A stretch of 64,000 bases of DNA from Candidatus Gastranaerophilales bacterium (GCA_944326425.1 CALVDX010000001.1:141185-205184); one strand, 5' to 3'. Shown: positions 1-9,171, counted from the stretch's first letter. A program made the numbers and translations. The notes: generated by a model from the letters alone, not told the origin.

Positions 1-2
1 CG

Positions 3-101
3 GAGGAGAGTACAGCTGAGTATAAGAACGGAGTTTTAAATATTAATGTTCCTAAAGTTACCGAAAAAGAAGCAAAGTCGCATAAATTAGAGATATCGTA
101 G
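3..101 (+). CDS. Hsp20/alpha-crystallin small heat-shock protein, C-terminal end
   Basis: Only the last 32 codons are in the window; the gene enters from the left edge. The readable tail includes A-E-Y-K-N-G-V-L-N-I-N-V-P-K, the conserved end of the alpha-crystallin beta-sandwich (x-Y-x-N-G-V-L-x-I-x-x-P-K), and closes with K-L-E-I-S, matching the usual short C-terminal tail. Family members form oligomers that hold unfolding proteins for refolding. A strong terminator follows 60 bases later. The family call rests on this short but characteristic stretch. Confidence 0.8.
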   Translation, partial: EESTAEYKNGVLNINVPKVTEKEAKSHKLEIS

Positions 102-160
102 AATTCTGGAAACCGCCGCAGCCGTACTTCTAGAGATTATCAGGCTGTATTGATGCGGTA

Positions 161-187
161 AAGGGTGGCGCTTGTCCACCCTTTTTT
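161..187 (+). terminator. Rho-independent terminator after the Hsp20 gene
   Basis: An 8-bp stem (AAGGGTGG with CCACCCTT, loop of 7) is followed by a run of T. It lies 60 bases after the Hsp20 stop codon and points the same way. Confidence 0.85.
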
Positions 188-278
188 AACAAAGATATAT
201 CACTTAATCTACTACTAAACTCTAATGAAAAATTGAATATAAGAAGTTATCATATACTTGAAATCCTCATCGCTCAAT

Positions 279-302
279 CCTCTCGTTTAGAGAGGTTTTT
301 TT
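279..302 (+). terminator. Second plus-strand terminator hairpin
   Basis: The stem CCTCTC/GAGAGG with a 5-base loop runs into seven T residues. It lies about 100 bases beyond the first terminator with no recognisable gene between, so it is either a back-up terminator or the 3' end of a short RNA. It also separates this unit from the convergent gene that ends at 301. Confidence 0.6.
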
Positions 303-2271
303 AATTATAAATATTAGAGTACATCCAGTATGTCCGGATAATTTTCTTAACGTAATTATTGGTTTCAGGATAAGGAATTTGTTCTACAAACTCATCAATA
401 TTATTAAATTTAAGCGATTTTTGCCAGCTTTTAACAGAGCCGATGCCGCCGTTATAAGCGGCAAGGGCAAATAATGCTTTGTTATCTAACTGATAGAGCA
501 GATTAGCAAAATAAATACTTCCAAGTTTAATATCATTAACTACCGGGTCTTTGCCTTTTTGAATATTGTAACTTGCTATTAATTCTCTTTCAGTGGCAGG
601 CATCATTTGCATTAATCCTTTAGCACCGGCATGGCTTTGCGCGTTTGGATTGAAATGGCTTTCTTCTTTTAAAATTGATAGAAGAATAACCGGATTATTA
701 GAATATCTGTATTTAGTAATGGTGTCCCAGTAATGAATAGGGTAAACAAGCCGCCATCTTAAATCATCAAAATCGGGTTTGACCGGCAGTTTGTCCATTG
801 CATCTCTTGCAAGGATGCAGGATCGGGTGAACTGTCCTTTTTTATATGCTATCCAGCTTTGTACGAAATCATCGGATTTACAAATTTCTTCGACTAAATC
901 GTAATCCCCCAGTAATGCAAGTTTTATGACAAGATTTTTTTCCATCGATTTTTTATAAGGGAAAACAACTGTAACTGCGTCAAGTTTATCTTCGTCAAAT
1001 AATTCAATATCGCGATTCAAAGATAAATAAGCGCGATAAGCGTAATAGCTGTCCGGATATTTTGCTAAAGTATGTTTGAAATAAGCATTAGCAGCTTCAT
1101 GGTGTTTTGTTTTATCGGACATTTTACCCATAAAATAAGAAACCATAGGTGCTGATTTTGCTTCAGGAAATTTTTTCATGTGGATTTTCCCGAAACGGTC
1201 TACATCAGAATACTGTTTAGCCAGATATTTTGCTAAAAACACATTAGCCAGAGCTTCTGCAGCAAATTGTCCGTTCGGATACTGTTCATATAAGGATTTA
1301 TAACATGCTGTTTTTGCGCTCCCAGATTTATTATTGCAATCAAGGTATTGGATATAATCAGAACATTTGATTTTTTTGTTTTTAAATAACCCGTTTAACC
1401 TGTTTAGTCCTTCTTTTTGAGTCGGGAAGAAAGTTAAATAAGTATCAATAATCTGGTATAAATCACTTGTTTCAACAGCTTCGGAAGATTTATTCAGACC
1501 TTCTTCTATATACTGCTTTGCTTTTACTTTATCCCCCAGCTTTGTTGCTAATTTTGCCCAGTCATTCCAGTTCTCCTCTCTTTTTGTTTTATCCATGTAG
1601 AGTTTAGAGTTATTGTAATCACCCTGTTCATAATAGGATTTAGCAATAATAAGATTATCGTATTCCGAATTTATAGCATCGAGCTGTATAAGTGTATCAA
1701 TTGCTGATTTTGCAAATTTACCTGCAGGATTGTTTGTAAGATAGTTGTATAGTTTTTGTATAGCCTCATTTGTTAGTTTTTCACTGCGTTTTTCTCCAGA
1801 GTCGGCTGCTTTGAGCAAGTTAATCTGTGCCAGATAATACTGGGAGGGAGCTGCATATTGGGAGCCCGGATATTTTTTTACTATTTTCTTAAAGTATTTT
1901 TCTGCTGAAATATTTTGTTCTTCAAAATTTAATACACCGGCATTATACAGGCTTAATACAGCAATTGAGGAGCGTGGATGAAACATAAATATTTTATTGT
2001 ATTTTTTCTTTGCATTATCATTATCTTTTAGCAGGGTAAAGCAGCGGGCTTCCCTAAATAAAGCTGCAGATTTTATACTCGAAAATACCGGCACTTTTGC
2101 AAAATGTTCCTGAGCGGCCTGATAGTTTTGTTTTTTATATTCTGCAAGAGCTGTGCTGTATTGCTTAAACCCGAGAGATTCTGCTCTGGTGATATCAATA
2201 ATAAGAATTGTGAGTATTGCAAAAAATACAAATACTATTACATATAGAACTTTACTATTAATCTTTTCCAT
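301..2271 (-). CDS. Membrane-anchored lytic transglycosylase (Slt70-like, TPR plus SLT domain)
   Basis: This is a murein-cleaving enzyme acting in the periplasm. A hydrophobic N-terminal segment (about residues 8-27) serves as signal anchor. The long middle (about 35-500) is made of TPR-like helical pairs, as in the superhelical ring of Slt70. The C-terminal SLT domain shows the catalytic-glutamate motif K-E-E-S-x-F-N (near residue 535), then G-A-K-G-L-M-Q-M-M-P and A-A-Y-N-G-G, all diagnostic of family 1 lytic transglycosylases. The ATG at 2271 is preferred to the TTG directly before it. The 656-aa length is close to Slt70. It runs divergently from the TPR gene at 2368. Confidence 0.88.
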   Translation of the reverse strand: MEKINSKVLYVIVFVFFAILTILIIDITRAESLGFKQYSTALAEYKKQNYQAAQEHFAKVPVFSSIKSAALFREARCFTLLKDNDNAKKKYNKIFMFHPRSSIAVLSLYNAGVLNFEEQNISAEKYFKKIVKKYPGSQYAAPSQYYLAQINLLKAADSGEKRSEKLTNEAIQKLYNYLTNNPAGKFAKSAIDTLIQLDAINSEYDNLIIAKSYYEQGDYNNSKLYMDKTKREENWNDWAKLATKLGDKVKAKQYIEEGLNKSSEAVETSDLYQIIDTYLTFFPTQKEGLNRLNGLFKNKKIKCSDYIQYLDCNNKSGSAKTACYKSLYEQYPNGQFAAEALANVFLAKYLAKQYSDVDRFGKIHMKKFPEAKSAPMVSYFMGKMSDKTKHHEAANAYFKHTLAKYPDSYYAYRAYLSLNRDIELFDEDKLDAVTVVFPYKKSMEKNLVIKLALLGDYDLVEEICKSDDFVQSWIAYKKGQFTRSCILARDAMDKLPVKPDFDDLRWRLVYPIHYWDTITKYRYSNNPVILLSILKEESHFNPNAQSHAGAKGLMQMMPATERELIASYNIQKGKDPVVNDIKLGSIYFANLLYQLDNKALFALAAYNGGIGSVKSWQKSLKFNNIDEFVEQIPYPETNNYVKKIIRTYWMYSNIYN

Positions 2272-2367
2272 CAATTTTTATTCCAAATTAAAACTACTTG
2301 TAACATATACAGAGAAGCGCCCTGTCTGGTATTAAAAAATAACCTGATACTATTGTAACCTAATTTT

Positions 2368-2907
2368 ATGAATAAGAAAACATCTGTAATAAAAAACTAT
2401 GCTCTTTCCCCAAATGTGCTATACTTAGACTATACAAGCAGTGTTGAAGAGGGGGTACAAATAGATACTCTGATAACAAAACTAACGTTATTAACAGGCA
2501 AGTTAAGAATACTGGGGGCCATGAAGCAGATGGAGGCGGCCTTCAAGGCAGAAAAGTATTCTTTATCAAAGAAATATGCGGCAAAAATTCTTGAAGTTTA
2601 TCCGGATAATGTTAATGCTTTAAGGGGAATGGGATTAAGCCTGTTTATGCTGAAAGATTATGAAGTTGCCTTGAAGTATTTGCTAAAATCGCTGGAACTG
2701 TCGGAAGATAAGGAATTTGATTATACTTATATTGGCTGGTGTTACTGTAATTTAAATAATCATTTGAAGGCTTGTCAGGCATTTGATTGTGCGGTGGAAA
2801 TTAATCCCTTGTATGAACCGGCCTTAACCGGACGTACACAGGCTATTATTCATCTTCATGGCGACAGATTAGAAACTGTTGAATCTCTTGAAAAACGAAG
2901 GAATTAA
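2368..2907 (+). CDS. Small TPR-repeat protein
   Basis: The protein is up to 179 aa, with about three TPR units from residue 52 on (helix pairs containing A-K-I-L-E-V-Y-P-D-N-V-N-A-L-R-G-M-G and C-A-V-E-I-N-P). There is no signal peptide, so it is probably a cytoplasmic scaffold. The start is uncertain. The ATG at 2368 has no Shine-Dalgarno, and the first 50 codons include a good TATACT box near 2420, so translation may begin lower, for example at the ATG at 2521 just before the repeats. The specific role is unknown. Confidence 0.6.
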   Translation: MNKKTSVIKNYALSPNVLYLDYTSSVEEGVQIDTLITKLTLLTGKLRILGAMKQMEAAFKAEKYSLSKKYAAKILEVYPDNVNALRGMGLSLFMLKDYEVALKYLLKSLELSEDKEFDYTYIGWCYCNLNNHLKACQAFDCAVEINPLYEPALTGRTQAIIHLHGDRLETVESLEKRRN

Positions 2908-2978
2908 CTCTTTATATTAAATTATCTTTAGTATAAAATGTCTTTGGTTAGAGACAGTTTAATTAAGGAGAATTAATT

Positions 2979-4169
2979 ATGGCATTTAAAAAAATAACAG
3001 ATTCTGTGTTATATTGCGGAATTAATGATTTTGACCGTGTTATATTTGATGAACTTATTCCGCTGGATAACGGTACTACTTATAACTCATATATTGTTAA
3101 GGGTAATGATAAAATTGCTGTTATTGATACAATGTATCCTAAATTTACGGAGCAATATCTTAAGTCATTTGATGAAAATGGTATTACAAAAGTCGATTAT
3201 ATAATCGCAAACCATGGCGAACAGGATCACTCAGGCTCAATTCCGGCCCTTCTTGAAAAGTTCCCGATGGCAAAAGTTGTTACAAACTCTAATGTTGCGG
3301 GGAATATTAAAGAAATGCTTCTTGTCCCTGATGATAGAATTCAGGTTATTTCAAATAATGAAGAACTAGAGCTTGGCGGGAAGACGCTTAAATTTATTCT
3401 GGCGCCCGGAGTTCACTGGCCGGATACAATGTTTACTTACCTGAAAGAAGATAATGTTATTTTTACCTGCGATTTTCTCGGCTCTCATCATACGTTCGAC
3501 GATGTTTTTGCAGTTCCTTCCGATAAATTAACAAGAGGTATTAAAAAGTACTATGCAGAAATTATGATGCCGTTTAGAATGCTTTCTAAAAAGTACACGG
3601 CGCAGATACGCGAAATGAATGTGGATATAATATGCCCGAGCCATGGTCCGATGTATAAAGGTGAAGGGCTTGATTATATTCTATCCTTATATGAGGATTG
3701 GACAGCGGATGAGGGGAAAAATCTTGTTCTTCTTCCATATGTTTCAATGTACGGCTCTGTTGAAGAGATGGCAGACTATGTGGAAAAAGGACTTGAAGAA
3801 AAGGGAATAAAAGTATTTAAGTATGATGTTATCCGTGGAAATTTAGGCGATTTAGCTGTCGCGCTTGTTGATGCGACAACTATAGTTATGGGGGTTTCAA
3901 TGGTTCTTGCAGGCCCTCACCCTGCGGCTGTAAATGTTGCATACCTTGCAGGAGTCTTAAAACCTAAAGCAAAATTTGCTTCAATAATCGGTTCTTACGG
4001 CTGGGGCGGCAAACTCTTTGATAAGATTGTAGAATGTATTGCACCTATTAAGCCGGAAGTTATTGAGCCTGTTCAGGTAAAAGGAAAATCCAAAAAAGAC
4101 GATTTTGCTAAACTGGATACACTAGTAAACTCAATATATGAAAAACATAAATCACTTGGTTTAGTATAG
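2979..4169 (+). CDS. fprA: Flavodiiron protein (A-type flavoprotein, O2/NO reductase)
   Basis: Flavodiiron proteins reduce oxygen to water or NO to N2O in anaerobes. The N-terminal metallo-beta-lactamase-like domain carries the full diiron ligand set: H79-x-E81-x-D83-H84, H146, D165 and H222. The C-terminal flavodoxin domain (about 250-396) shows the FMN-loop region near V-S-M-Y-G-S and the G-S-Y-G-W-G-G segment. Length (396 aa) is typical of class A enzymes without extra domains. A GGAG Shine-Dalgarno lies 8 bases before the ATG. The gene is monocistronic, closed by a strong terminator. It points to an anaerobe exposed to oxygen. Confidence 0.95.
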   Translation: MAFKKITDSVLYCGINDFDRVIFDELIPLDNGTTYNSYIVKGNDKIAVIDTMYPKFTEQYLKSFDENGITKVDYIIANHGEQDHSGSIPALLEKFPMAKVVTNSNVAGNIKEMLLVPDDRIQVISNNEELELGGKTLKFILAPGVHWPDTMFTYLKEDNVIFTCDFLGSHHTFDDVFAVPSDKLTRGIKKYYAEIMMPFRMLSKKYTAQIREMNVDIICPSHGPMYKGEGLDYILSLYEDWTADEGKNLVLLPYVSMYGSVEEMADYVEKGLEEKGIKVFKYDVIRGNLGDLAVALVDATTIVMGVSMVLAGPHPAAVNVAYLAGVLKPKAKFASIIGSYGWGGKLFDKIVECIAPIKPEVIEPVQVKGKSKKDDFAKLDTLVNSIYEKHKSLGLV

Positions 4170-4177
4170 TATAAATG

Positions 4178-4215
4178 TAAAAACACCTTTCATAATTTAT
4201 GAAAGGTGTTTTTTA
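4178..4215. terminator. Bidirectional terminator between fprA and the 4216 gene
   Basis: A near-perfect stem (AACACCTTTCA with TGAAAGGTGTT) is flanked by A-runs and T-runs on both sides. It sits exactly between two convergent stop codons. Confidence 0.85.
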
Positions 4216-4623
4216 TTACTTAGTTTCTGCTTGTTTTTCTTTATCTGTTCGTTTTGCTATTATGCTGTTTGCAATTGAATCTCCTATAGCACCTATGCCC
4301 AGCCCAATTGCTGTCATTATAGCTAGAACAATGGCATATCCGGTATATTTCCCGAGTTTAACTACTTTTTCTGTTTTAGGTAATTTTACATCGGCATCAA
4401 ATTCTTTTATTTGTTTTATAAAATTGTTGGCAAGGTTCACTAGAAAATTGGTCTCGTCCGGAAGCTTGAGAACATTATTTATTTTGTATACTTTATATCC
4501 GCCTAGTACCGCTCCTGCCCCTGCACCGATATATTTGCCTATATTGGTTTTATCGTAAATATTGTTGTTTTTAGTAACCCCTTTACTTTGAAAATTAGGA
4601 TTAACTTGTTGTATTGTACTCAT
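4216..4623 (-). CDS. Small membrane protein with N-terminal P-x-F motif, unrecognised
   Basis: The protein is about 135 aa with a glycine-rich hydrophobic stretch near residues 32-43 and a clear transmembrane segment near 93-117 (A-I-V-L-A-I-M-T-A-I-G-L-G-I-G). The tail is basic and polar. The start at ATG 4623 is fixed by GGAGA seven bases upstream; an in-frame TTG further up overlaps that Shine-Dalgarno and is unlikely. Residues 9-13 read P-N-F-Q-S, one example of the recurring P-x-F-[KTQ]-[SRG] motif discussed in the findings. No function can be assigned. Confidence 0.75.
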   Translation of the reverse strand: MSTIQQVNPNFQSKGVTKNNNIYDKTNIGKYIGAGAGAVLGGYKVYKINNVLKLPDETNFLVNLANNFIKQIKEFDADVKLPKTEKVVKLGKYTGYAIVLAIMTAIGLGIGAIGDSIANSIIAKRTDKEKQAETK

Positions 4624-4782
4624 TTTATTCTCCAAACCATCTACATATATACTAAGTTGGGAGCATGTGTTTTTTTGACATAATTAGCAGGTTTTTGTAA
4701 TAAAAATTTACATTAAAAAGATATTTAAAATATAGGGACGAAGCCTTATGATAAATTATTAAAAAACATCCGGGACGGGATT

Positions 4783-5601
4783 TTAAAAATCCGCAAGCGT
4801 CGCAAAATCCCTGAACGCGATTTCCCAGTTTCTGTATCGTCCGTGGTTATCTAATACACTGTATTTAGGGCGTTTAACATTTGATTGCAGGTCGCTTGTT
4901 TTGCAGGGAACAATGTTTGCCTTTATATCAAACACTGCAAATATTTCTTCTGCAAATTCAAAGCGCGATACGGCTCCGCTGTTACATACGTGATAAATTC
5001 CGTATTTTTCGCTTCCGATAATATTGACTATACCTGTTGCAAGGTCTACTGTCCAGGTTGGAGACCCGATTTGGTCATCAACAATTTTTATTTCTTCATC
5101 AGGATTTTTTAAGAGCAGTTTTGTTACAAAATTACTTCCATGGTGTCCGTAAAGCCAGCTTGTACGGATAATATAGTACTTTGAAAGTCCCTTAACCGAT
5201 TCTTCTCCGTCTAATTTAGTCTGCCCGTAATAGTTAACAGGGTGTGGTCTATCCTCAGGCTTGTATGGTGTGTCTTTTTCTCCGTCAAATACAAAGTCGC
5301 TTGAAATGTATACTAACGGTATATTTTGCTTCTTACAAACCTGCACAATATTTCTTGTTCCGGTTACATTTACGAGATGCGCCTCTTCCCTTTCAACTTC
5401 TGCTTTTTCAACGTCGGTGTAAGCGGCGGTGTGTATTATCAGTTCAGGATTATGCGCAAGGATAATATTTTCAACTTTATCCTTATCTGTGATATCCATG
5501 CTCTTTCGGGTTGTTTCAACTACTTCGTACCCTTCGTCCTCAAGAACCGGACATAAATCCTGCCCGAGCATTCCGTTAGAACCTGTTACAAGAACCTTCA
5601 T
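4783..5601 (-). CDS. rfbD: dTDP-4-dehydrorhamnose reductase
   Basis: RmlD/RfbD reduces dTDP-4-keto-L-rhamnose to dTDP-L-rhamnose with NAD(P)H, the last step of rhamnose donor synthesis for surface polysaccharides. The extended-SDR features are present: the N-terminal Rossmann motif G-S-N-G-M-L-G-Q (7-14), the T-A-A-Y-T-x-V-x-x-A-E segment and catalytic Y125-x-x-x-K129. The ATG at 5601 has AAGGAG upstream and shares one base with the TGA of the upstream HEAT gene, so the two are probably translationally coupled. The other rml genes are not in the window. Confidence 0.92.
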   Translation of the reverse strand: MKVLVTGSNGMLGQDLCPVLEDEGYEVVETTRKSMDITDKDKVENIILAHNPELIIHTAAYTDVEKAEVEREEAHLVNVTGTRNIVQVCKKQNIPLVYISSDFVFDGEKDTPYKPEDRPHPVNYYGQTKLDGEESVKGLSKYYIIRTSWLYGHHGSNFVTKLLLKNPDEEIKIVDDQIGSPTWTVDLATGIVNIIGSEKYGIYHVCNSGAVSRFEFAEEIFAVFDIKANIVPCKTSDLQSNVKRPKYSVLDNHGRYRNWEIAFRDFATLADF

Positions 5602-6305
5602 CAATTACTCCTTCCTTTTGTAGCTGCAAATCTTACGTAGAAATTTTCATCATTTGTCACTTTGTTGTACAGAGTAGTAAAAGCTTCGTCGCCTTTATAT
5701 TTAGACAATATTTTAGCTGCCTTTTCTCTTATAGTATATTCCGGACGCTCCAGAACTTTATTAAGGATACTCAATAGTGTGTTTACTTCAATCGAGTCGG
5801 AAAATGTGTATAGACCTTCTAATGCCCAATATATTTTAAATAATTGTTTATTTAGGACATATTTTTTATCACGGAATTTAATTTTGGAAATTTCTTCAAA
5901 GCCATCATTAATAAAGTTGATTAGTTTGTTAGTATAAGTAATGCTAAAATCGTTGTTATCTTTGAAATATTCAAGAGCGTCAATTACCATTCTTGAAATA
6001 TTTGCATTAATATCAATAGATGCATCTGCAAATATTTCCGGATATTTTTTTAAATAGCGGGTATTTTTTACAAAATCCTGCAATCTGGAAGCAGCGGCTT
6101 CTCTAATTTTACCATCGCAGCCTGTGAGGTTTGATATAAAGATATCGGCTTCCTCTTGATTTAAAAAGGTGTCAAGGTTGAGTGCTGCTATTTGTTTTTC
6201 TGCAACAGAGCCATTTTTAAGCAGGTTTATCATTTCATCATGGCTTATATTTTGTTCGCATAAATTCAAAGCGTGATTAAAGTTTTCTTCAATATTGCAA
6301 TTCAA
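5601..6305 (-). CDS. HEAT-repeat protein coupled to rfbD
   Basis: An all-helical protein of about 234 aa with HEAT-like repeats, for example near E-K-Q-I-A-A-L-N-L and R-E-K-A-A-K-I-L-S-K-Y-K-G-D-E-A. It probably serves protein-protein contacts in the cytosol; no catalytic motif is seen. The start is best placed at TTG 6305, which has GGGAG six bases upstream; the in-frame TTG at 6311 abuts that Shine-Dalgarno. Its stop codon overlaps the rfbD start by one base. Partner unknown. Confidence 0.7.
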   Translation of the reverse strand: MNCNIEENFNHALNLCEQNISHDEMINLLKNGSVAEKQIAALNLDTFLNQEEADIFISNLTGCDGKIREAAASRLQDFVKNTRYLKKYPEIFADASIDINANISRMVIDALEYFKDNNDFSITYTNKLINFINDGFEEISKIKFRDKKYVLNKQLFKIYWALEGLYTFSDSIEVNTLLSILNKVLERPEYTIREKAAKILSKYKGDEAFTTLYNKVTNDENFYVRFAATKGRSN

Positions 6306-6431
6306 GTTCAACTCCCGGATTTTATATATTATTATTTTACCACGAGTGATATTGCTTTATGCACAAAAAATAGTTTTAATGTATGATATTGATAAGGAAA
6401 AATACGATATAATAATAGATAAGGAGCCATA

Positions 6432-6599
6432 ATGAAAACTTTTTTGAATTTTATTCTGGAACTTTTTATGATAAAGAAATCAGACAGAACAATAGGGCTT
6501 TCCCAGTATAGGAAAGAGCCTGTGACAGCTGTTAAAAAAGAAGTTTCTATTAAGACTAAGGATATTAAGCTTTCTGATTTAATGCGCAGGGCAAGCTAG
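6432..6599 (+). CDS. 55-aa basic small protein, unrecognised
   Basis: A short reading frame with an excellent Shine-Dalgarno (AAGGAG, 6 bases before ATG). It begins with an amphipathic or hydrophobic helix (M-K-T-F-L-N-F-I-L-E-L-F-M-I) followed by a strongly basic tail (K-K-E-V-S-I-K-T-K-D-I-K) ending R-R-A-S. A TATAAT box lies near 6408. Its stop codon overlaps the convergent trpS stop by three or four bases. It looks like a peripheral membrane or nucleic-acid-binding microprotein; the function is unknown. Confidence 0.6.
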   Translation: MKTFLNFILELFMIKKSDRTIGLSQYRKEPVTAVKKEVSIKTKDIKLSDLMRRAS

Positions 6600-7591
6600 T
6601 AGATTCTTACGGCTTTTCTTACTTCTTGCAGAGTTTCCTGTGCCGTTTTTCGTGCTTGTTCAGATCCGCTTAGTATAATATCCCTAACAATTTCAGGATG
6701 TTCTTCATAATATTTACGTTTTTCCCTTATTGCCTGGAAACGTTCATTAACTTTTGCCGCCAAACAGCGCTTGCAGTCGGCACAGCCCATAGTTCCTGTT
6801 TCACAACCCTGCTTAATCTTTGTAATATCTTCTTCTGCACCAAAGATTTGCCAGTATTTAAACGCAACTTCACACTGGTCGGTGTGCCCTAAATCATCCC
6901 GTCTGATTCTTGAACGGTCTGTAATTGCCTGCATAATGCGTTTTGTTGTAGCCTCTTCTGAGTCAGATATTTTGATATCATTGTTGTAGGATTTGCCCAT
7001 TTTGTTACCATCTACTCCGCAAATGTAAGAACACTCATTTAAAAGCGGCTGAGGCTCATTGAATACTTCAACTCCGTAAATAGAATTAAATCTCCTTGCA
7101 ATATCGCGGGTAATTTCTACGTGTGCTACCTGATCAATTCCTACAGGAACATAAGCTGCATTAAATAACAGAATATCGGCGCTCATTAGTACGGGATAAC
7201 CTAAAAGCCCGTAACTTATACCTTCTCCCTGACCGTCTTTGACTATTTTTACTATGTCTTTTAGTGTAGGATCTTTTTCAACCCAGTGCTGCGGAGTTAT
7301 CATGCTTAGATAAATATGAAGTTCGGCAGTTTCAGGTACCAGCGATTGAACGTATATAGTCGATTTCTCAGGATCAAGCCCGCTTGCAAGCCAGTCAGTT
7401 ACAACATCTATACTGTCTTGGCGCAGATTTTCGGTTTTATCATACTTTGTTGTGAGAGCGTGCCAGTCTGCGACAAAAAAGTAGCTTTCATACTGATTTT
7501 GGAGTTTTACCCAATTATCAATAACCCCTAAATAGTGGCCTATGTGTAACTTACCTGTGGGACGCATCCCTGACATAATTCTGTTATTCAC
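6596..7591 (-). CDS. trpS: Tryptophanyl-tRNA synthetase with [4Fe-4S]-type cysteine motif
   Basis: Class I synthetase charging tRNA-Trp. The H-I-G-H signature is at 16-19 and the KMSKS-type loop (K-M-G-K-S) at 197-201. The 331-aa length is normal for bacterial TrpRS. In the anticodon-binding region the cysteines C240, C263, C270 and C273 are spaced C-x22-C-x6-C-x2-C, the spacing known for the cluster-binding TrpRS of Thermotoga maritima; C276 adds a fifth. It lies just upstream of the secreted GH13 gene's stop with no terminator between, on the same strand. Confidence 0.96.
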   Translation of the reverse strand: MNNRIMSGMRPTGKLHIGHYLGVIDNWVKLQNQYESYFFVADWHALTTKYDKTENLRQDSIDVVTDWLASGLDPEKSTIYVQSLVPETAELHIYLSMITPQHWVEKDPTLKDIVKIVKDGQGEGISYGLLGYPVLMSADILLFNAAYVPVGIDQVAHVEITRDIARRFNSIYGVEVFNEPQPLLNECSYICGVDGNKMGKSYNNDIKISDSEEATTKRIMQAITDRSRIRRDDLGHTDQCEVAFKYWQIFGAEEDITKIKQGCETGTMGCADCKRCLAAKVNERFQAIREKRKYYEEHPEIVRDIILSGSEQARKTAQETLQEVRKAVRIY

Positions 7592-7606
7592 TTTTTACTC
7601 CTTTTA

Positions 7607-9151
7607 TTATTCTATTGATAAATCGTTAATTAAATATACCTGAATATCTCCAGGCGGGATTTCAAGTATAAATTTGTCTTTCTTCTGAACAAGCGTGCAA
7701 TGACCGGATGAGCCTTTTATAACCATAGGCTTGTGTTTATTATTCATTTTTGGTACTGTAATTTTAACTTTTTGCTTAGCATTTTTAAAATCCAGATTGC
7801 CTATTGTTACAATTGTTTTGTCACCGTATGAGCGTGCATAAGCAAACACTGATTCATCAGACACTGATAACGGTGTAAAGCTGCCTTTTGAAAATATTTG
7901 GGAGAAAGTTTTCTTGTACTTGTTTGCAATAATAAAATTGTTATTGATATCCTGATTTTGTCCTTGTGGTCTTGCTGAGAAGTTAAATAAGTCAAATTTA
8001 CCCCTGTGGACAAAATAATAATCGTCATCTGTGTATGATTTATCGGCTTTTTTATTCCCCCAGAAATATATATACTGTGCACCGGTTTGGAAACCGTCTA
8101 CGTAATAGGAGTTTACGGGGAGTGTTGTGTTGAGCCATATAATCATTTCCGAAAGTCTTTGCCCGTTTATTAGTACAGGACTAAGTTCATCGTGAGTTGT
8201 AAAACTTCCTATAACTGATTTAGGTGTATCATATTTAGCAAACAGTTTTTTGTTGAAATTAACGTGGTTGATAAGCTGTGAACCTTTAGTCCAGTCTTTG
8301 ATATTAAAGTAACTGCCGTAGTAACCGTCAAATCCTGCGTCTAAAAGTTTGTCATAGGGCGTAAATACAGCGTATTCAGATGGCGGTTCCCTCCAGGAGT
8401 CAGAAGCTTCTGCCAGAAATAAAAAATTCGGGTCTTTGCTTCTTGCATAAGAGATTAAGTTTTTCCAGAAAGTATAGGGTTTAAGAGTTGCAACATCTGC
8501 TCTTATTCCGTCAAAACCCAGCCCCATAACCATATCAATGTATTGTATATGTAAATCATAAAGGGCTTGATTGAGACTTCCATCTACACCGGTATCAAAC
8601 AGACGTACGTCTGTCCAATCTGTTGGAACAATCGGCATCTGGTTTTTGTCTTTTTTGAATAAATCGGATTGTTCCAGGTACATATCATAAGAACCGCAGC
8701 TTGGCAGGTCTACGATAACCCTTATGCCTCTTTTGTGGCATTCATCAACAAATTTGCGGGCCTGATCCTTTATGTCTACTCCGGAATGAATATCTCCAAG
8801 ATACGGATTTAGTTCTGTAAGTGATGCAGGAGAATAAACAGAGCCTGCTGTCCCCAGAGCTTTTAATTTACCGGTCGGGTTAATGGGCATAACATGCAGA
8901 GTATTTACCCCTTCTTCTTTTAATTCGTCCAAACGTTCTATTGCATTAAGGAATGTCCCTTTTTCTTCGTTTTCATCAATAAGCCCGTTTTTATCTGTGT
9001 CTTTCGCATTAAATGTTCGTAGGTTAACGGCCATTATTATGGCTTTATTGTTTAGAAATAAATTTCTAAGGTCATTAATATAGGCCTCGGCATTTGCTGT
9101 TTGGCCTATACAGGCTATAAGAAATGACATAATGAATATTTTTTTTAACAC
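7607..9151 (-). CDS. Secreted alpha-amylase-family (GH13) glycoside hydrolase
   Basis: A signal peptide (hydrophobic residues 4-16, cleavage probably after A-N-A at 19-21) precedes a GH13 TIM barrel. The catalytic triad is visible: nucleophile D219 in G-I-R-A-D-V-A, acid/base E248 in L-F-L-A-E-A, and transition-state D321 in F-T-T-H-D-E. Residues 51-63 resemble an EF-hand calcium loop (D-T-D-K-N-G-L-I-D-E-N-E-E). A C-terminal beta domain follows from about 420. The GTG start at 9151 has AAAGGAG upstream. Exact specificity among alpha-glucans cannot be read. Confidence 0.88.
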   Translation of the reverse strand: MLKKIFIMSFLIACIGQTANAEAYINDLRNLFLNNKAIIMAVNLRTFNAKDTDKNGLIDENEEKGTFLNAIERLDELKEEGVNTLHVMPINPTGKLKALGTAGSVYSPASLTELNPYLGDIHSGVDIKDQARKFVDECHKRGIRVIVDLPSCGSYDMYLEQSDLFKKDKNQMPIVPTDWTDVRLFDTGVDGSLNQALYDLHIQYIDMVMGLGFDGIRADVATLKPYTFWKNLISYARSKDPNFLFLAEASDSWREPPSEYAVFTPYDKLLDAGFDGYYGSYFNIKDWTKGSQLINHVNFNKKLFAKYDTPKSVIGSFTTHDELSPVLINGQRLSEMIIWLNTTLPVNSYYVDGFQTGAQYIYFWGNKKADKSYTDDDYYFVHRGKFDLFNFSARPQGQNQDINNNFIIANKYKKTFSQIFSKGSFTPLSVSDESVFAYARSYGDKTIVTIGNLDFKNAKQKVKITVPKMNNKHKPMVIKGSSGHCTLVQKKDKFILEIPPGDIQVYLINDLSIE

Positions 9152-9171
9152 AGCTATTCTCCTTTGGTATA

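Noticed and set aside
7807..8082. Second minus-strand frame within the secreted GH13 gene
   Set aside because: It is a shadow of the GH13 coding frame with no start signals.
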